64,000 bases of DNA. It comes from Butyricimonas synergistica DSM 23225 (GTDB lineage: Bacteria; Bacteroidota; Bacteroidia; Bacteroidales; Marinifilaceae). Positions 1 through 8,992 of this stretch are shown here, one piece after another (the stretch's first letter is position 1; every line of letters begins with the position of its first letter). The translations under genes were made by a program, and so were the position numbers. The notes under the pieces are model-generated. The model worked only from the letters and a program-made list of their open reading frames with translations. It had not been told where the DNA came from and did no database searches. The stretch covers positions 62,001 through 126,000 of the forward strand of contig NZ_KB903374.1 in the NCBI RefSeq assembly GCF_000379665.1, read 5' to 3'.

Positions 1-215
1 TGCCGAAATATGACGTGGACTCTGTGCGAAAGGATAACCGCTATGATGAACGTTCTACGATTTACTGGAAACCTGTCATTACCATAGATCGGGAGAATCC
101 GGCAAGCGTGTCATTCTACACGGCGGATACGTACGGAAAGTATTCGGTTATCGTGGAAGGAATCACCTCGAATGGGATTATCTGCCGGAAGCGGGTGCCG
201 TTGGTGTTGAAATGA
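1..215 (+). CDS. C-terminal fragment of a large surface/periplasmic protein
   Basis: An open frame enters from the left edge (codons begin at base 3) and stops with TGA at 213-215. About 70 residues are visible. The stretch with STIYWKPVIT and SVSFYTADTYGKYSVIVEGI resembles the extreme C-terminus of the large Bacteroidetes proteins that carry alpha-2-macroglobulin-type (MG2) and TonB-plug-like domains, where an 'RSTIYWNP' segment precedes the last beta-sandwich. That family match is from memory of the motif. The start lies outside the window, so length and domain order cannot be given. A sigma-factor promoter follows within 20 bases of the stop. Confidence 0.5.
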   Translation, partial: PKYDVDSVRKDNRYDERSTIYWKPVITIDRENPASVSFYTADTYGKYSVIVEGITSNGIICRKRVPLVLK

Positions 216-230
216 TATTGTCAGGTGTAA

Positions 231-261
231 TTTGTTTTCTCCGAATTTATTTGCATCTTTG
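231..261 (+). promoter_or_regulatory. Bacteroidetes housekeeping-type promoter of sigma gene 1
   Basis: TTTG at 231-234 is followed after exactly 19 nt by CATCTTTG at 254-261. This is one mismatch from the known Bacteroidetes primary-sigma pattern TTTG-N19-TAnnTTTG. The predicted transcript start lies about 10 nt before the sigma gene's ATG at 278. Confidence 0.6.
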
Positions 262-277
262 CTTCTTGAAGTAGTGA

Positions 278-838
278 ATGTTGGATGTATTTATGAATAG
301 GAATTACAGTATTATATTGAAGAATGGAACACGTCTTGAGTTTAAGCAGGTGTTCAATCAGTATTTTAATTCCTTGGTTCTTTTTGCCGATCGTTATTTG
401 AAGGAGCGAGAAGAATGCGAATCATTGGTTCAGGACACTTTTCTAGCTTTGTGGGAAAATCGGTTGGAATTCCCGGACGAAATCTCGATTAAGGCGTATC
501 TTTATACCACGGTGCGGAATAAAGCCCTCAACGTGTTGAAACACCGTAAGGTGGAACAGGAATACATGAATGATGTCCTTCAAGAGGAAGATTCCGAACT
601 TTATTACATGAAATCCGTGATCGAGGAAGAAACTCGTCGGTTAATTTTCTCGGCTATCGACAGTCTGCCGGAACACGCCCGGAAAGTATGCTTGCTTAAT
701 TTGGAAGGTCTTGATAATCAGGATATTGCCAATGAATTAAAAATCTCGTTAAATACGGTGAAGTTCCACAAGAAAAATGCGTACCAGTTGCTGCGTGATA
801 AGTTGAAAGATAAATTTTACTTGTTATTTCTCGTGTGA
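278..838 (+). CDS. ECF RNA polymerase sigma factor (FecI-like), locus 1
   Basis: The 186-residue protein is a sigma-70 family extracytoplasmic-function factor that would direct RNA polymerase to the promoters of its own uptake locus. Region 2 spans about residues 25-85 and contains the core-binding helix ESLVQDTFLALWENR. Region 4 spans about 125-178, with the helix-turn-helix around DIANELKISLNTVKFHKKNAY. The length is usual for Bacteroidetes FecI-type factors. A second ATG 15 nt downstream could also serve as start, but the first one sits at the right distance from the promoter. A FecR gene follows after a palindrome-bearing gap, so the factor is expected to be held at the membrane by that FecR until SusC signals. 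Confidence 0.93.
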   Translation: MLDVFMNRNYSIILKNGTRLEFKQVFNQYFNSLVLFADRYLKEREECESLVQDTFLALWENRLEFPDEISIKAYLYTTVRNKALNVLKHRKVEQEYMNDVLQEEDSELYYMKSVIEEETRRLIFSAIDSLPEHARKVCLLNLEGLDNQDIANELKISLNTVKFHKKNAYQLLRDKLKDKFYLLFLV

Positions 839-893
839 AAAGCTGGGATTACTTTACCTTTTCTCTACTGCTTCCTGCGGATATAAACCAATT

Positions 894-959
894 ATGAACG
901 AATCATAGACGAAGCATGAACGTAAATTTGCGTTTATGCTACGTTTATGAATGGTTCAT
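894..959. repeat. 66-nt imperfect palindrome between sigma and fecR
   Basis: Two 34-nt arms (894-927 and 926-959) are reverse complements apart from three mismatches and three positions that would be G-U pairs in RNA. It could form a long hairpin in the transcript or act as a DNA operator. No T-tract follows, so it is not a standard intrinsic terminator. The equivalent gaps of loci 2 and 3 do not contain it. Confidence 0.7.
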
Positions 960-1034
960 GGTTGGTTTTTGGGGTAGCGAATCGGTAGAGCAGGTGTTGA
1001 CGAATGATTTTTTTTTCGTTTTTCCACTACCCGT

Positions 1035-1057
1035 TTTCTTTTTTTGGTTGTTTTATG
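1035..1057 (+). promoter_or_regulatory. Possible ECF-sigma promoter in front of fecR 1
   Basis: A T-rich block ending in GGTTGTTTTAT is closely matched by GGTTGTTATAT about 25 nt before fecR 2 (24834-24856), and more loosely by a GCGTGTTATAT block before fecR 3. Conservation at the same place in front of three fecR genes suggests a promoter element read by the cognate ECF factors. This is inference from three examples only. Confidence 0.35.
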
Positions 1058-1075
1058 GATGTAAAAACAACAAAA

Positions 1076-2239
1076 ATGACGAAGAAGTATATTCACATAG
1101 CGGATTTAATCTACAAGGATAAAGTCGGAATCGCTACCGAAGAAGAACAACGGGAGTTGCGGGATTGGTTGGATGAGTCTGATTTTAACCGGCAGGTATT
1201 TGACGAGTTGTCGAAAGGCAGCACGTTGAGTCGGAGTTACGAGGAATACCGGGCAATTCATCGGGAACAAGTGTGGAATCGTATCGAGCAACAGATTGCT
1301 CCCCGGCGGCGAAATCTATCGTGGCGATGGATGGGATATGCGGCTTCTGTGGTCGTGTTGATTGTGGCGGGTTGGTTTATGGGCACGATGTCAGGGCATA
1401 AGGGGAAACATGAGGACGTGAAAACTGTCGCCGTGATTTCTCCAGGCGAACGAAAGGCTATTTTGCATTTGGAAGAGGGTAAAAAAGTTGTTTTGGGGGG
1501 AAGGAATGGTGTGATCGTGGATGATAGTTTGTCCGGAAGGATCGAACAGGTGAATGAAGCTTTGTTTTATCAATCGGAAGCGGGGATGAAAGAGGAGAGG
1601 ATGAATGTACTGGAAATACCCAGGGGTGGCGAGTTTAACGTGACATTGGCTGACGGAACCCGGGTGTGGTTGAATGCCGGGACGAAGTTGACTTACCCGG
1701 TGGCTTTTGTCGGGGACGAACGTCACGTTCGTCTTGAAGGGGAGGCTTATTTTGAAGTAAAAAGAGATGAGGACAAGCCGTTCGTGGTAGATTTGAACGG
1801 GATGAAGGTAACGGTGTTGGGAACTTCTTTTAATTTGAAATCATTTAAAGAGGACGGGCGAACGACAGCAACGTTGGTAAGCGGGAAGGTTGAGGTTGAG
1901 GCTGGTGCAAGGAAGATTGTATTGGAACCGAACCAACAAGCTAATTTGTTCGTGGGAAAAGATAGTTTGGAAATACGGGAAGTGGATGCCGAGGCGTATC
2001 GGGCATGGACGAAAGGACAATTTGTATTTCGGCGCGAACGCTTGGAATCGATATTGGATGACGTCGCTCGCTGGTATAACGTGACGGTGTTCTACGAGCA
2101 GGCAGGGGCGAAGGATATCGTGTTCTCGGGAATCATGGAGCGTTTTGCGGATATTTCGGAAACATTGAAAATGCTGGAAAAGACGGGTAAAGTGTCTTTT
2201 GCCGTCGATGAAAAGAAAATTATAGTGAGATTGAGATAA
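1076..2239 (+). CDS. FecR-type anti-sigma factor, locus 1
   Basis: This 387-residue inner-membrane protein binds the ECF sigma factor through its cytoplasmic N-terminus and senses the SusC signalling domain in the periplasm. The N-terminal region (1-80) is charged and cytoplasmic. One transmembrane helix lies at about 85-107. The FecR domain lies at about 183-275, with the typical GGEFNVTLADGTRVWLNAGT and GEAYFEVKRDEDKPFVV segments. The C-terminal DUF4974-like domain begins near 315 (FVFRRERLESILDDVARWY). The frame is open up to 1004, but the ATG at 1076 is chosen because it gives the usual N-terminus and places the shared upstream block outside the gene. ATG 1055 is the alternative. Confidence 0.9.
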   Translation: MTKKYIHIADLIYKDKVGIATEEEQRELRDWLDESDFNRQVFDELSKGSTLSRSYEEYRAIHREQVWNRIEQQIAPRRRNLSWRWMGYAASVVVLIVAGWFMGTMSGHKGKHEDVKTVAVISPGERKAILHLEEGKKVVLGGRNGVIVDDSLSGRIEQVNEALFYQSEAGMKEERMNVLEIPRGGEFNVTLADGTRVWLNAGTKLTYPVAFVGDERHVRLEGEAYFEVKRDEDKPFVVDLNGMKVTVLGTSFNLKSFKEDGRTTATLVSGKVEVEAGARKIVLEPNQQANLFVGKDSLEIREVDAEAYRAWTKGQFVFRRERLESILDDVARWYNVTVFYEQAGAKDIVFSGIMERFADISETLKMLEKTGKVSFAVDEKKIIVRLR

Positions 2240-2245
2240 AAACAA

Positions 2246-2309
2246 GGACGTGCGCCAACACGTCCCTGCTAGAGTTTCATAACTGTTTGCTTGCGCCAAC
2301 AAGCGAACA
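2246..2309 (+). promoter_or_regulatory. Two tandem RNA hairpins with loop CGCCAA after fecR 1
   Basis: Seven nt after the fecR stop, GGACGTG (2246-2252) and CACGTCC (2259-2265) enclose the loop CGCCAA. A second hairpin, arms 2284-2293 and 2300-2309 with one G-U pair, encloses the same loop CGCCAA. The stems differ while the loop and its closing G/CA are the same. Matching hairpins follow fecR 2 and fecR 3. No T-tract follows, so simple termination is unlikely. An attenuator, processing site or binding site for a regulator of susC expression is plausible. Confidence 0.7.
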
Positions 2310-2343
2310 ATGACGTTTAACTTTAATAATTACAGACAAATCT

Positions 2344-5300
2344 ATGAAAAAAAAACGAGGATTAGACTTTCTCGTTAAAAGAAAGTTGCAATTTAATCTG
2401 TTAAAAATGAAAGTGACAGTATTACTATTAATGGTGAGTGTCTTGCAAAGTATGGCAGGTGTTTATTCGCAGACGGCGAAATATGATATTTCGATGTCGG
2501 GCGGGAAATTGGAGAACGTGTTTAAGATTATCGAACAGAAAGGGGAATTTACTTTCTTGTATTCTATCGAGGATGTGGATCGTGTCTCATCTGTTCATAT
2601 CGACGTAAAGCAAGCTGATTTGAAAGAGGTGTTGGATATTTGTCTTGCCAACACGAAGTTGACTTACGAGATTAACGGACGTCTGGTGGTCATTCGGGTG
2701 AAGGATGATGAGAAGTCGGCAAAAAAGCTGACGGTTATCAAGGGCGTGGTGAAAGATGTTAAAGGGGAGCCGTTGCCCGGGGTAACCATTATGGAGAAGG
2801 ACACGAAGAGCGGTGTGGCAACCAATGTCAATGGTGAGTTCTCCTATTCTACATTCAAGGATACCGTGACGTTCGTCGTTTCGTTTGTCGGGATGAAAAC
2901 GAAAACGGTCGTGTGGAAGGGACAGAAATTATTGACCGTTATTTTGGAGGAAAATGCCCTAGTGGTGGATGAGGTGGTGGTTACCGGTTACCAGACCGTG
3001 AAAAAACGCTCCATGGCAGGATCTACCAGTTACGTGAAAGCAGAAGACTTAGTGTTGACCGGTACGCAAACCCTGGAGCAGGCTTTGCAGGGAAAGATTC
3101 CCGGGATGGTGGTCATGAACAAGAGCGGTTTGACAGGAACCCGCCAGCGGGTGAGAGTACGCGGAACGTCCACCCTATTGGGGAGCGCCGAACCGGTATG
3201 GGTAGTGGACGGCGTGATACAGGAAGATCCGCTTCCGTTCAAATCCAATGACTTGACCAACCTGAACCCGGATAACACGGACATGATTAAAGACTTCGTG
3301 GGAGGCGCCATCTCTTGGTTGAACCCGAACGACATCGAAGACATCACCGTGCTGAAAGATGCATCCTCCACCGCCATCTACGGAACGAAAGCCGCTAATG
3401 GCGTGATTGTCATTAATACAAAAAAGGGAGAAAAAGGACGTATGTCCGTGAACTATAATGCCAATATGTCGCTTACTCCCCGTTTGAATTACAACCGGAT
3501 GGAGTTGATGAACTCCAAGGAACGCGTGGAGGTATCCCGCGAGGCTTACGAGAACGGACTGGTGCTGGGCTCGGATCAAAAAATGGGATACTTAGGCTTG
3601 GCTCTTGCATTCGAGCGGCGTGAGATCAGCCTGGAAGAATTCAGCAAAGGGGTACACGAGCTGGAAACGAATAACACAGACTGGTTTGATCTTCTTTTCC
3701 GCAATTCATTCAGCCACAACCACAACATCAGTATCTCGGGCGGAAGCGACAAAGCCACTTACCGGGCATCCTTCGGATACAACAATACGCGGAATACCGC
3801 TATCGGGAACGACCAAGAGCAATACACGGGAAACGTGAATTTGTCGACCACCATGTGGAACTGCGTGACTTTCAATGTCGGTTTGAACGGAAGCACGTCA
3901 AAAACCTCTGCCTTTGTCGGGAATGACCCTTACGGGTATGCCACTTCGACCAACCGTGCCTTGAGAGCCTACAACGAAGACGGGAAGTATTTCTTTTACA
4001 AGGCAACGAACGGGTATGAATTTAATGTACTGAATGAGTTGCGCAATAGTAGTAACGAGAACACGAGTTCTAATGTAAATACCAATTTCTCGTTACGCTG
4101 GAAGATCCGGGACGATTTGAATTTCAATACGACCTTTTCCTACGGCTACAACTCGACTCACGGGGAAACTTACTACACGGAGCAGTCGAATCACATCGCT
4201 GTTATCCGGCAATACGATTTCGAAGCGGTAGCCGAGGGCAGTGATGCCTATAACAACTCCTGGTTGCCGGTGGGCGGTGAAATGACCGAACTGAGAAACA
4301 GCAGTGAAAACTGGGGTTGGAGAAACCAACTGGAGTACACGAAGGTGTTCAACGAGGTACACTCTTTCTCCGCCATGCTCGGGCAGGAGATGCGTAGCGG
4401 CTCCACTTCCAGTTACAATCAAACCAATTACGGTTATTTGCCCGACAAAGGACATATCTTTGTCAATTTGCCCGAATACCAGACAGAGGGAAGCGGGAAC
4501 GGAATTATTGTACGTGTCAATCCCTATTTGAAAAACCAACCCAAGTTGACCCGGACGAAATCGAATAACATCTCCTTTTACACGGCTTTGTCCTACATGT
4601 ATGACAACCGTTACGCCGTGAACGTGAGCGTGCGTGCCGATGCCTCCAACCAGTTCGGGCAAGATAAAAGCACCCGTTTCCGCCCCATTTGGGCTCTTGG
4701 GTTCCGTTGGAACGTGGGTTCGGAACATTGGCTGCAAGGGCAAGATTTGTTGAGCGACATGAACATCCGCTTTACCTACGGGTTCCAAGGGAACGTGGCT
4801 AACGGCGTCAGCCCGGACCTGATCGCTACGATTACTGCCAATTCAGCCCTTAGTGGTGGCGGTTACTCGCTGAAAGTGCCCACGTTGCCGGCACCGGGAT
4901 TGAAATGGGAAAAGGTACAGAGCATTAACTTGGGGACGGACTTCAGCCTGTTCAAAAACCATATCATGGGATCGTTTGAATACTATTACAAGAAGACCAC
5001 CGACATGGTGGTGCAACAGGAGGTGCCTCTGGAAAACGGTGTCGCTTCCCGCGCCATCAACGGCGGGGAGATGAAAAACTCCGGATGGGACGCCTCGATC
5101 AGTTTCACCCCGTGGCGGAGCAAGGATTGGTTGCTTACCTTGGGATTCAATTTCGGCAAGGTGAACAACAAAGTCAACTCCACCCTCGAACCGAATGGCA
5201 GTTGGCAGGAAGCTGCATCCGGGAACCTGAACAAAGAGGGATACGCCGTATCCAGTTTTTGGGCATTCCGATTCACGGGCTTGAATCCCAAGAACGGAGG

Positions 5301-5916
5301 ACCGCAATTCGACCTCACGGGAATCGATTTGGACGCTGCCGCCTCGGACGCCACCCTGTACATGGACTATGCCGGAAAAATGGATCCGGACTTCACCAGC
5401 GGGATGTCGTTTACTTTGCGCTACAAAACGTTGAGCCTGACGAGCGGATTGTATTTCAGTTTCGGGAACAAAGCCTTCATGGCGCCGATGTCTTCCAATT
5501 ACGAGGCAATACCGGGCGAAGAGTACAATATGTCGACCGAATGGCTGAAACGTTGGCGGAAACCGGGCGACGAGAAAACGACCCAGGTTCCCTCCTTGCC
5601 GAATATCTCTACCAGTGCCCAACCGATAAAAGTTCCCGTGACGGTCGGCACCCTGTTGAAACCGTACGAATTGTATGCCAAATCCGATGTGCGGGTAGTG
5701 GACGCCTGGTTTATCCGTTGCAGCTCGATCCAGTTGGCTTATACCCTTCCGCCTGCCAAGTTGCCTCATTTCCTGCAAAACCTTTCGGTTTCGTTCTCCA
5801 TGAGCAACCCGTTCCAGATCCGGAGCAAGGATTTCTTGGGCAGGGATCCGGAAGTGGCTTTGGGCAACCAGCCGATGAGCCACGATTATTCGTTGGGTAT
5901 CAGTCTTAGTTTTTAA
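2344..5916 (+). CDS. SusC/RagA-type TonB-linked outer membrane transporter with STN domain, locus 1
   Basis: The 1190-residue protein is a TonB-dependent beta-barrel that imports a ligand captured with its SusD partner. After a signal peptide (about residues 20-42) comes an STN signalling domain (about 48-112), the piece that contacts FecR. A carboxypeptidase-regulatory-like beta-sandwich follows (about 127-205; VKGVVKDVKGEPLPGVTIMEK), then the TonB box and plug (from about 205; DEVVVTGYQTVKKRSMAGS, WVVDGVIQEDPLPF, VLKDASSTAIYGTKAANGVI), and then the barrel ending in LGISLSF with the terminal Phe typical of outer-membrane proteins. It is strongly similar to the locus 2 SusC throughout the plug. 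The substrate is unknown. Confidence 0.96.
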   Translation: MKKKRGLDFLVKRKLQFNLLKMKVTVLLLMVSVLQSMAGVYSQTAKYDISMSGGKLENVFKIIEQKGEFTFLYSIEDVDRVSSVHIDVKQADLKEVLDICLANTKLTYEINGRLVVIRVKDDEKSAKKLTVIKGVVKDVKGEPLPGVTIMEKDTKSGVATNVNGEFSYSTFKDTVTFVVSFVGMKTKTVVWKGQKLLTVILEENALVVDEVVVTGYQTVKKRSMAGSTSYVKAEDLVLTGTQTLEQALQGKIPGMVVMNKSGLTGTRQRVRVRGTSTLLGSAEPVWVVDGVIQEDPLPFKSNDLTNLNPDNTDMIKDFVGGAISWLNPNDIEDITVLKDASSTAIYGTKAANGVIVINTKKGEKGRMSVNYNANMSLTPRLNYNRMELMNSKERVEVSREAYENGLVLGSDQKMGYLGLALAFERREISLEEFSKGVHELETNNTDWFDLLFRNSFSHNHNISISGGSDKATYRASFGYNNTRNTAIGNDQEQYTGNVNLSTTMWNCVTFNVGLNGSTSKTSAFVGNDPYGYATSTNRALRAYNEDGKYFFYKATNGYEFNVLNELRNSSNENTSSNVNTNFSLRWKIRDDLNFNTTFSYGYNSTHGETYYTEQSNHIAVIRQYDFEAVAEGSDAYNNSWLPVGGEMTELRNSSENWGWRNQLEYTKVFNEVHSFSAMLGQEMRSGSTSSYNQTNYGYLPDKGHIFVNLPEYQTEGSGNGIIVRVNPYLKNQPKLTRTKSNNISFYTALSYMYDNRYAVNVSVRADASNQFGQDKSTRFRPIWALGFRWNVGSEHWLQGQDLLSDMNIRFTYGFQGNVANGVSPDLIATITANSALSGGGYSLKVPTLPAPGLKWEKVQSINLGTDFSLFKNHIMGSFEYYYKKTTDMVVQQEVPLENGVASRAINGGEMKNSGWDASISFTPWRSKDWLLTLGFNFGKVNNKVNSTLEPNGSWQEAASGNLNKEGYAVSSFWAFRFTGLNPKNGGPQFDLTGIDLDAAASDATLYMDYAGKMDPDFTSGMSFTLRYKTLSLTSGLYFSFGNKAFMAPMSSNYEAIPGEEYNMSTEWLKRWRKPGDEKTTQVPSLPNISTSAQPIKVPVTVGTLLKPYELYAKSDVRVVDAWFIRCSSIQLAYTLPPAKLPHFLQNLSVSFSMSNPFQIRSKDFLGRDPEVALGNQPMSHDYSLGISLSF

Positions 5917-5936
5917 AAACCATTGTAATAAAACCT

Positions 5937-7439
5937 ATGAAAAAATTAATAGTTATACTTGCAGCTTTGGCGTTTTTCGGGTGTGATGATTTTCTTGAAG
6001 AGACCAGCCAAAACCAGATACGCCCTTCAACTGTTTCCGATATGGAAAAAATACTGGAAGGGGAAGCTTATCTGACGGAAACGGAGTCGGAGATGTTCAA
6101 TTATGTCACCGCTTTCCTGACGGATGAGGTAAAATGCGGCCTATATGACGAGAATAATATGTCTATTGCAGGTGCTTTTAAAACCCTGAAAGAAACTTGG
6201 CGCAGATTGTTCTGTTACGATATTACCATGTTTGACGAAGGGGATGAGGACGAGAAGGCGCACACGGATTATTGGTCGTTGCCGTACGAACGGATCAAGG
6301 GGTGTAACATCGCATTGGACTACGTGGACGATATGCAAGGCGATGACGACCGGAAAGCCTATTTAAAGGGTGAGGCTTTGGCGTTACGCGGGTTCTATTA
6401 CCTCCATTTGGTGAATTTCTTCTCCCTGCCGTACACTTACGGGGATCCCGCGAAAAACCCGGGAGTGCCTTTGAAATTAAGATCCGGCGTTACGGAAGAG
6501 AAACCTTCCCGCGGGACGGTGGCAGGCGTGTACGAACAGATTGAAAAAGACCTGTCGGAAGGGGCTCGCTTAATGCAGGCAAATCCGCAGAACCTGACGC
6601 TATACCGGATGAACGGTCCGGCGGCTTACGGGCTGCTTTCCCGGGCATACCTCTACATGGGAAAATGGGACAAGTGCATCGAGTACGCCGATTCGGTGTT
6701 TAAAGTCAACGAGAACTTGGCTTATTTCCCGGACTATACCGGATACGGTAAAATATGGAGTGTCCGGTATTGCCCGGATGAAATTTTATGGGCATGTCAT
6801 TATACTTCTCCAACAGGTAGCAAGATGATCTTTGGTTGGAGTTACCCCAGCCCTTGGTTGCCCTCGGACGAACTGGTCAACCTGTTCGGGCAGGACATCG
6901 ATCCGGAACAGGAGCAAGATATCCGGGCAACCGTAACACACAGTAAAAGTTATCTGCAAAGAGCTATAGGTTACGTCAATGGAGTCCGTCAAGAGTGGAT
7001 TAACGGCATCTTTAAAGCACTTGACTCTTACGCCGGTATCCGGACGGGCGAGGTGTATCTGAATCGGGCAGAGGCTTACATCCGGCAATACGTGGAGAAT
7101 GGCGATGCTGTTGCCGGGCAGAAGGGATTGGATGACCTGAATGAACTGCGGAGCAACCGGATTCGGAATTGCATCGAGAAGCAGTTGAGTGACTTCGCTT
7201 CCCCTCAAGAGCTGTTGGATCTTTGCCTGCGGGAACGCCGCCGGGAACTTTGCTGGGAAGGCAACTTCCGCTGGTTCGATATGCGTCGCACGGGAATGCC
7301 CCGGATCGAGCATGAGTTCTTCTACCAGGAATCGGAAAAGAGCAAATATGTACTGGAAGAAAACGATCCCCGCTATGCCTTGCCCATACCGCGGGTAGCC
7401 TTGGAAAAGAATAGTAATTTAAGACAAAACCAATATTGA
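5937..7439 (+). CDS. SusD/RagB-type surface lipoprotein, locus 1
   Basis: This 500-residue protein is the surface lipoprotein lid that captures substrate over the SusC barrel. A lipoprotein signal ends at Cys16 (AFFGC), followed by the family start DDFLEETSQ. The RagB/SusD helical-repeat body includes RGFYYLHLVNFFSLPYTYGDP and YGLLSRAYLYMGKWDKCIEYAD. The C-terminus carries the family signature CLRERRRELCWEGNFRWFDMRRTGMPR and ends in YALPIPRVALEKNSNL. It starts 20 nt after the susC stop, which fits co-transcription and complex formation. It is closely related to the locus 2 SusD. Confidence 0.95.
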   Translation: MKKLIVILAALAFFGCDDFLEETSQNQIRPSTVSDMEKILEGEAYLTETESEMFNYVTAFLTDEVKCGLYDENNMSIAGAFKTLKETWRRLFCYDITMFDEGDEDEKAHTDYWSLPYERIKGCNIALDYVDDMQGDDDRKAYLKGEALALRGFYYLHLVNFFSLPYTYGDPAKNPGVPLKLRSGVTEEKPSRGTVAGVYEQIEKDLSEGARLMQANPQNLTLYRMNGPAAYGLLSRAYLYMGKWDKCIEYADSVFKVNENLAYFPDYTGYGKIWSVRYCPDEILWACHYTSPTGSKMIFGWSYPSPWLPSDELVNLFGQDIDPEQEQDIRATVTHSKSYLQRAIGYVNGVRQEWINGIFKALDSYAGIRTGEVYLNRAEAYIRQYVENGDAVAGQKGLDDLNELRSNRIRNCIEKQLSDFASPQELLDLCLRERRRELCWEGNFRWFDMRRTGMPRIEHEFFYQESEKSKYVLEENDPRYALPIPRVALEKNSNLRQNQY

Positions 7440-7443
7440 CGTT

Positions 7444-8451
7444 ATGAAGTGGATTTATTTATTGTTGGTGCTTGCCTTGGTGGCAGGATGTAATGACGAG
7501 GATGAACTCACCCCGTCGGAAGGGGAAGAGACGTTTTATAAATTACCCCAAGGGAATCATGATTATGACTCCAAAATCGTGGATTATCACACGAAGTACG
7601 GTTTTTATATCCTGTATGAATTCGAGAAAAAGGATCTCTTTTGGAATAATATGTCATGGTCGGAGTTTTTGATGGATGATAAAGATTTTGTTTACATAGC
7701 TACAGCTACAGGAGAGATACGAGGGAAACAAGCCGATCCCAATTACGTGGGGCAAGTGTTGGACATGTGCGAGAAGTGCTGTTTCAAAATTTATCCCGAG
7801 GAATATTTAAAAGATTATATGCCGCTCCGTTTCTTGATTTGTTCCAATTTGGGGAAAGTGTACACGGTCGGAACAAAATATGAAAACGGTACAACGACGA
7901 TCATTCGCGATACGGCAAAATTAAACGTTTATCGTAGCTTTAATCGCTTGGCAGTCAATTGGGCAAGTACGGATTACGATACGATCAAACCGAATGACAA
8001 ACTTTATTTCTCCAAGGACTTGAATGACGCATTTATGTCCATCTTGAAAGAAAACGATGTATTCGAGTATGATAACGGTTTTACGATGACGGGGCATATT
8101 TATACTTACGCACAATTGCAGGGGGAGAATTTGTTTAAAAGAGGGTTCTTGACGAATACAACTTTGGTCAATGGGAATATCACCCAATCGCGGATAAACG
8201 ACTTCATGGCTTTCCTGAATTTGGCAACGGTGCCTTTGGATATCCTGAACGCGGAACCGGTGGCAATAGATAGACAGGATAACAATCCCTCTGTCGTCGG
8301 GTTGTTCAGCCGGGTGTACGCGGATGCCGATGACGGGAGAGTAGATGGAAAAACCGGTATCGACTGGATTAAACAAAAATACAATTTCGTGATCGAACTG
8401 TTGAAAAAATACGGCATCGACACGGATAAGTTGCAACATCCGGAAATTTAA
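7444..8451 (+). CDS. HExxH-less homologue of substrate-import zinc metallohydrolase lipoprotein, locus 1
   Basis: A 335-residue lipoprotein, with Cys16 after LALVAGC. It begins 4 nt after SusD. The segments LPQGNHDYDSKIVDYHTKYGFYILYEF and the closing IDWIKQKYNFVIELLKKYGIDTDKL fit the SusC/D-linked lipoproteins annotated as substrate import-associated zinc metallohydrolases (TIGR04549 type). That family normally has an HExxH zinc site. Here no HExxH occurs anywhere; the region that appears to correspond reads DLNDAFMSIL. The protein is therefore probably a non-catalytic binding lipoprotein. The family assignment is from recognised sequence patterns and needs a profile search. Confidence 0.65.
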   Translation: MKWIYLLLVLALVAGCNDEDELTPSEGEETFYKLPQGNHDYDSKIVDYHTKYGFYILYEFEKKDLFWNNMSWSEFLMDDKDFVYIATATGEIRGKQADPNYVGQVLDMCEKCCFKIYPEEYLKDYMPLRFLICSNLGKVYTVGTKYENGTTTIIRDTAKLNVYRSFNRLAVNWASTDYDTIKPNDKLYFSKDLNDAFMSILKENDVFEYDNGFTMTGHIYTYAQLQGENLFKRGFLTNTTLVNGNITQSRINDFMAFLNLATVPLDILNAEPVAIDRQDNNPSVVGLFSRVYADADDGRVDGKTGIDWIKQKYNFVIELLKKYGIDTDKLQHPEI

Positions 8452-8478
8452 TCATTTACATTAAAACATCAATCGGAT

Positions 8479-8510
8479 TTCCCGGTATTCCTTCATCGGA
8501 ATATCGGGGA
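8479..8510 (+). terminator. Terminator-like hairpin after uptake locus 1
   Basis: Arms TCCCGGTATTCC (8480-8491) and GGAATATCGGGGA (8498-8510) pair over 12-13 bp with G-U pairs and enclose TTCATC. Only a short T-poor tail follows, so termination may be partial. It marks the end of the locus 1 operon. Confidence 0.5.
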
Positions 8511-8539
8511 GTCTTCAAAAGTATTGCGCTTTATAAATT

Positions 8540-8926
8540 ATGACAGCTTTTTTAGGAACAGCAATTATCAGTATCTCGCTGGCATTGGTATTTTACTCCA
8601 TCGGGACGTGGGCGGAAAGAATACAACGCACGCTAAAATTATGGCACATTATCTTTTTCTTGCTTGGACTTTGTGCCGATACGTTGGGAACGGCTTTGAT
8701 GTCGCAAATTGCCGAGGCAAACGGAGGGAATACAGACCCCCTGCATGCCGTTACAGGGCTTTTGGCCATCATTCTCATGGCGATTCATGCCTTGTGGGCC
8801 GTCTGGACGTATTGGAAAGGCAGCGAGCACGCGAAGAAAAATTTTAGCAAATTCAGCGTGTTCGTTTGGGCTTTCTGGTTGATCCCGTATGTAGGCGGAG
8901 TATTTTTGGGAGCCTCTGCGGCTTAA
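8540..8926 (+). CDS. HsmA-like (TIGR03987-type) small membrane protein
   Basis: The 128-residue protein has four hydrophobic segments, at about residues 3-22, 34-55, 70-90 and 106-125. The sequence around GLCADTLGTALMSQIA, DPLHAVTGLLAIILMAIHALWAVW and FVWAFWLIPYVGG resembles the uncharacterised HsmA/TIGR03987 family. The histidines in HAVTG and IHALW sit in membrane helices. No enzymatic role is known. It stands just upstream of the ABC genes, with a 66-nt gap, so it may or may not share their transcript. Confidence 0.75.
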   Translation: MTAFLGTAIISISLALVFYSIGTWAERIQRTLKLWHIIFFLLGLCADTLGTALMSQIAEANGGNTDPLHAVTGLLAIILMAIHALWAVWTYWKGSEHAKKNFSKFSVFVWAFWLIPYVGGVFLGASAA

Positions 8927-8992
8927 ATCGTAATTAGGAACCTGAGGGTTTGATTTTATGAACTTTAGCACTTGTGCTTAATATTTATATTT

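Noticed and set aside
1004-1075. Longer N-terminus for FecR 1 starting at 1004 or 1055
   Set aside because: The extra residues are Phe-rich and not FecR-like, and they cover the upstream block shared with fecR 2. ATG 1076 gives the normal start.
4843-5883. A 346-codon open frame on the minus strand inside susC 1
   Set aside because: It is antisense to a clearly real SusC, has no recognisable motif or signal, and its composition follows from the opposite strand's codon bias.
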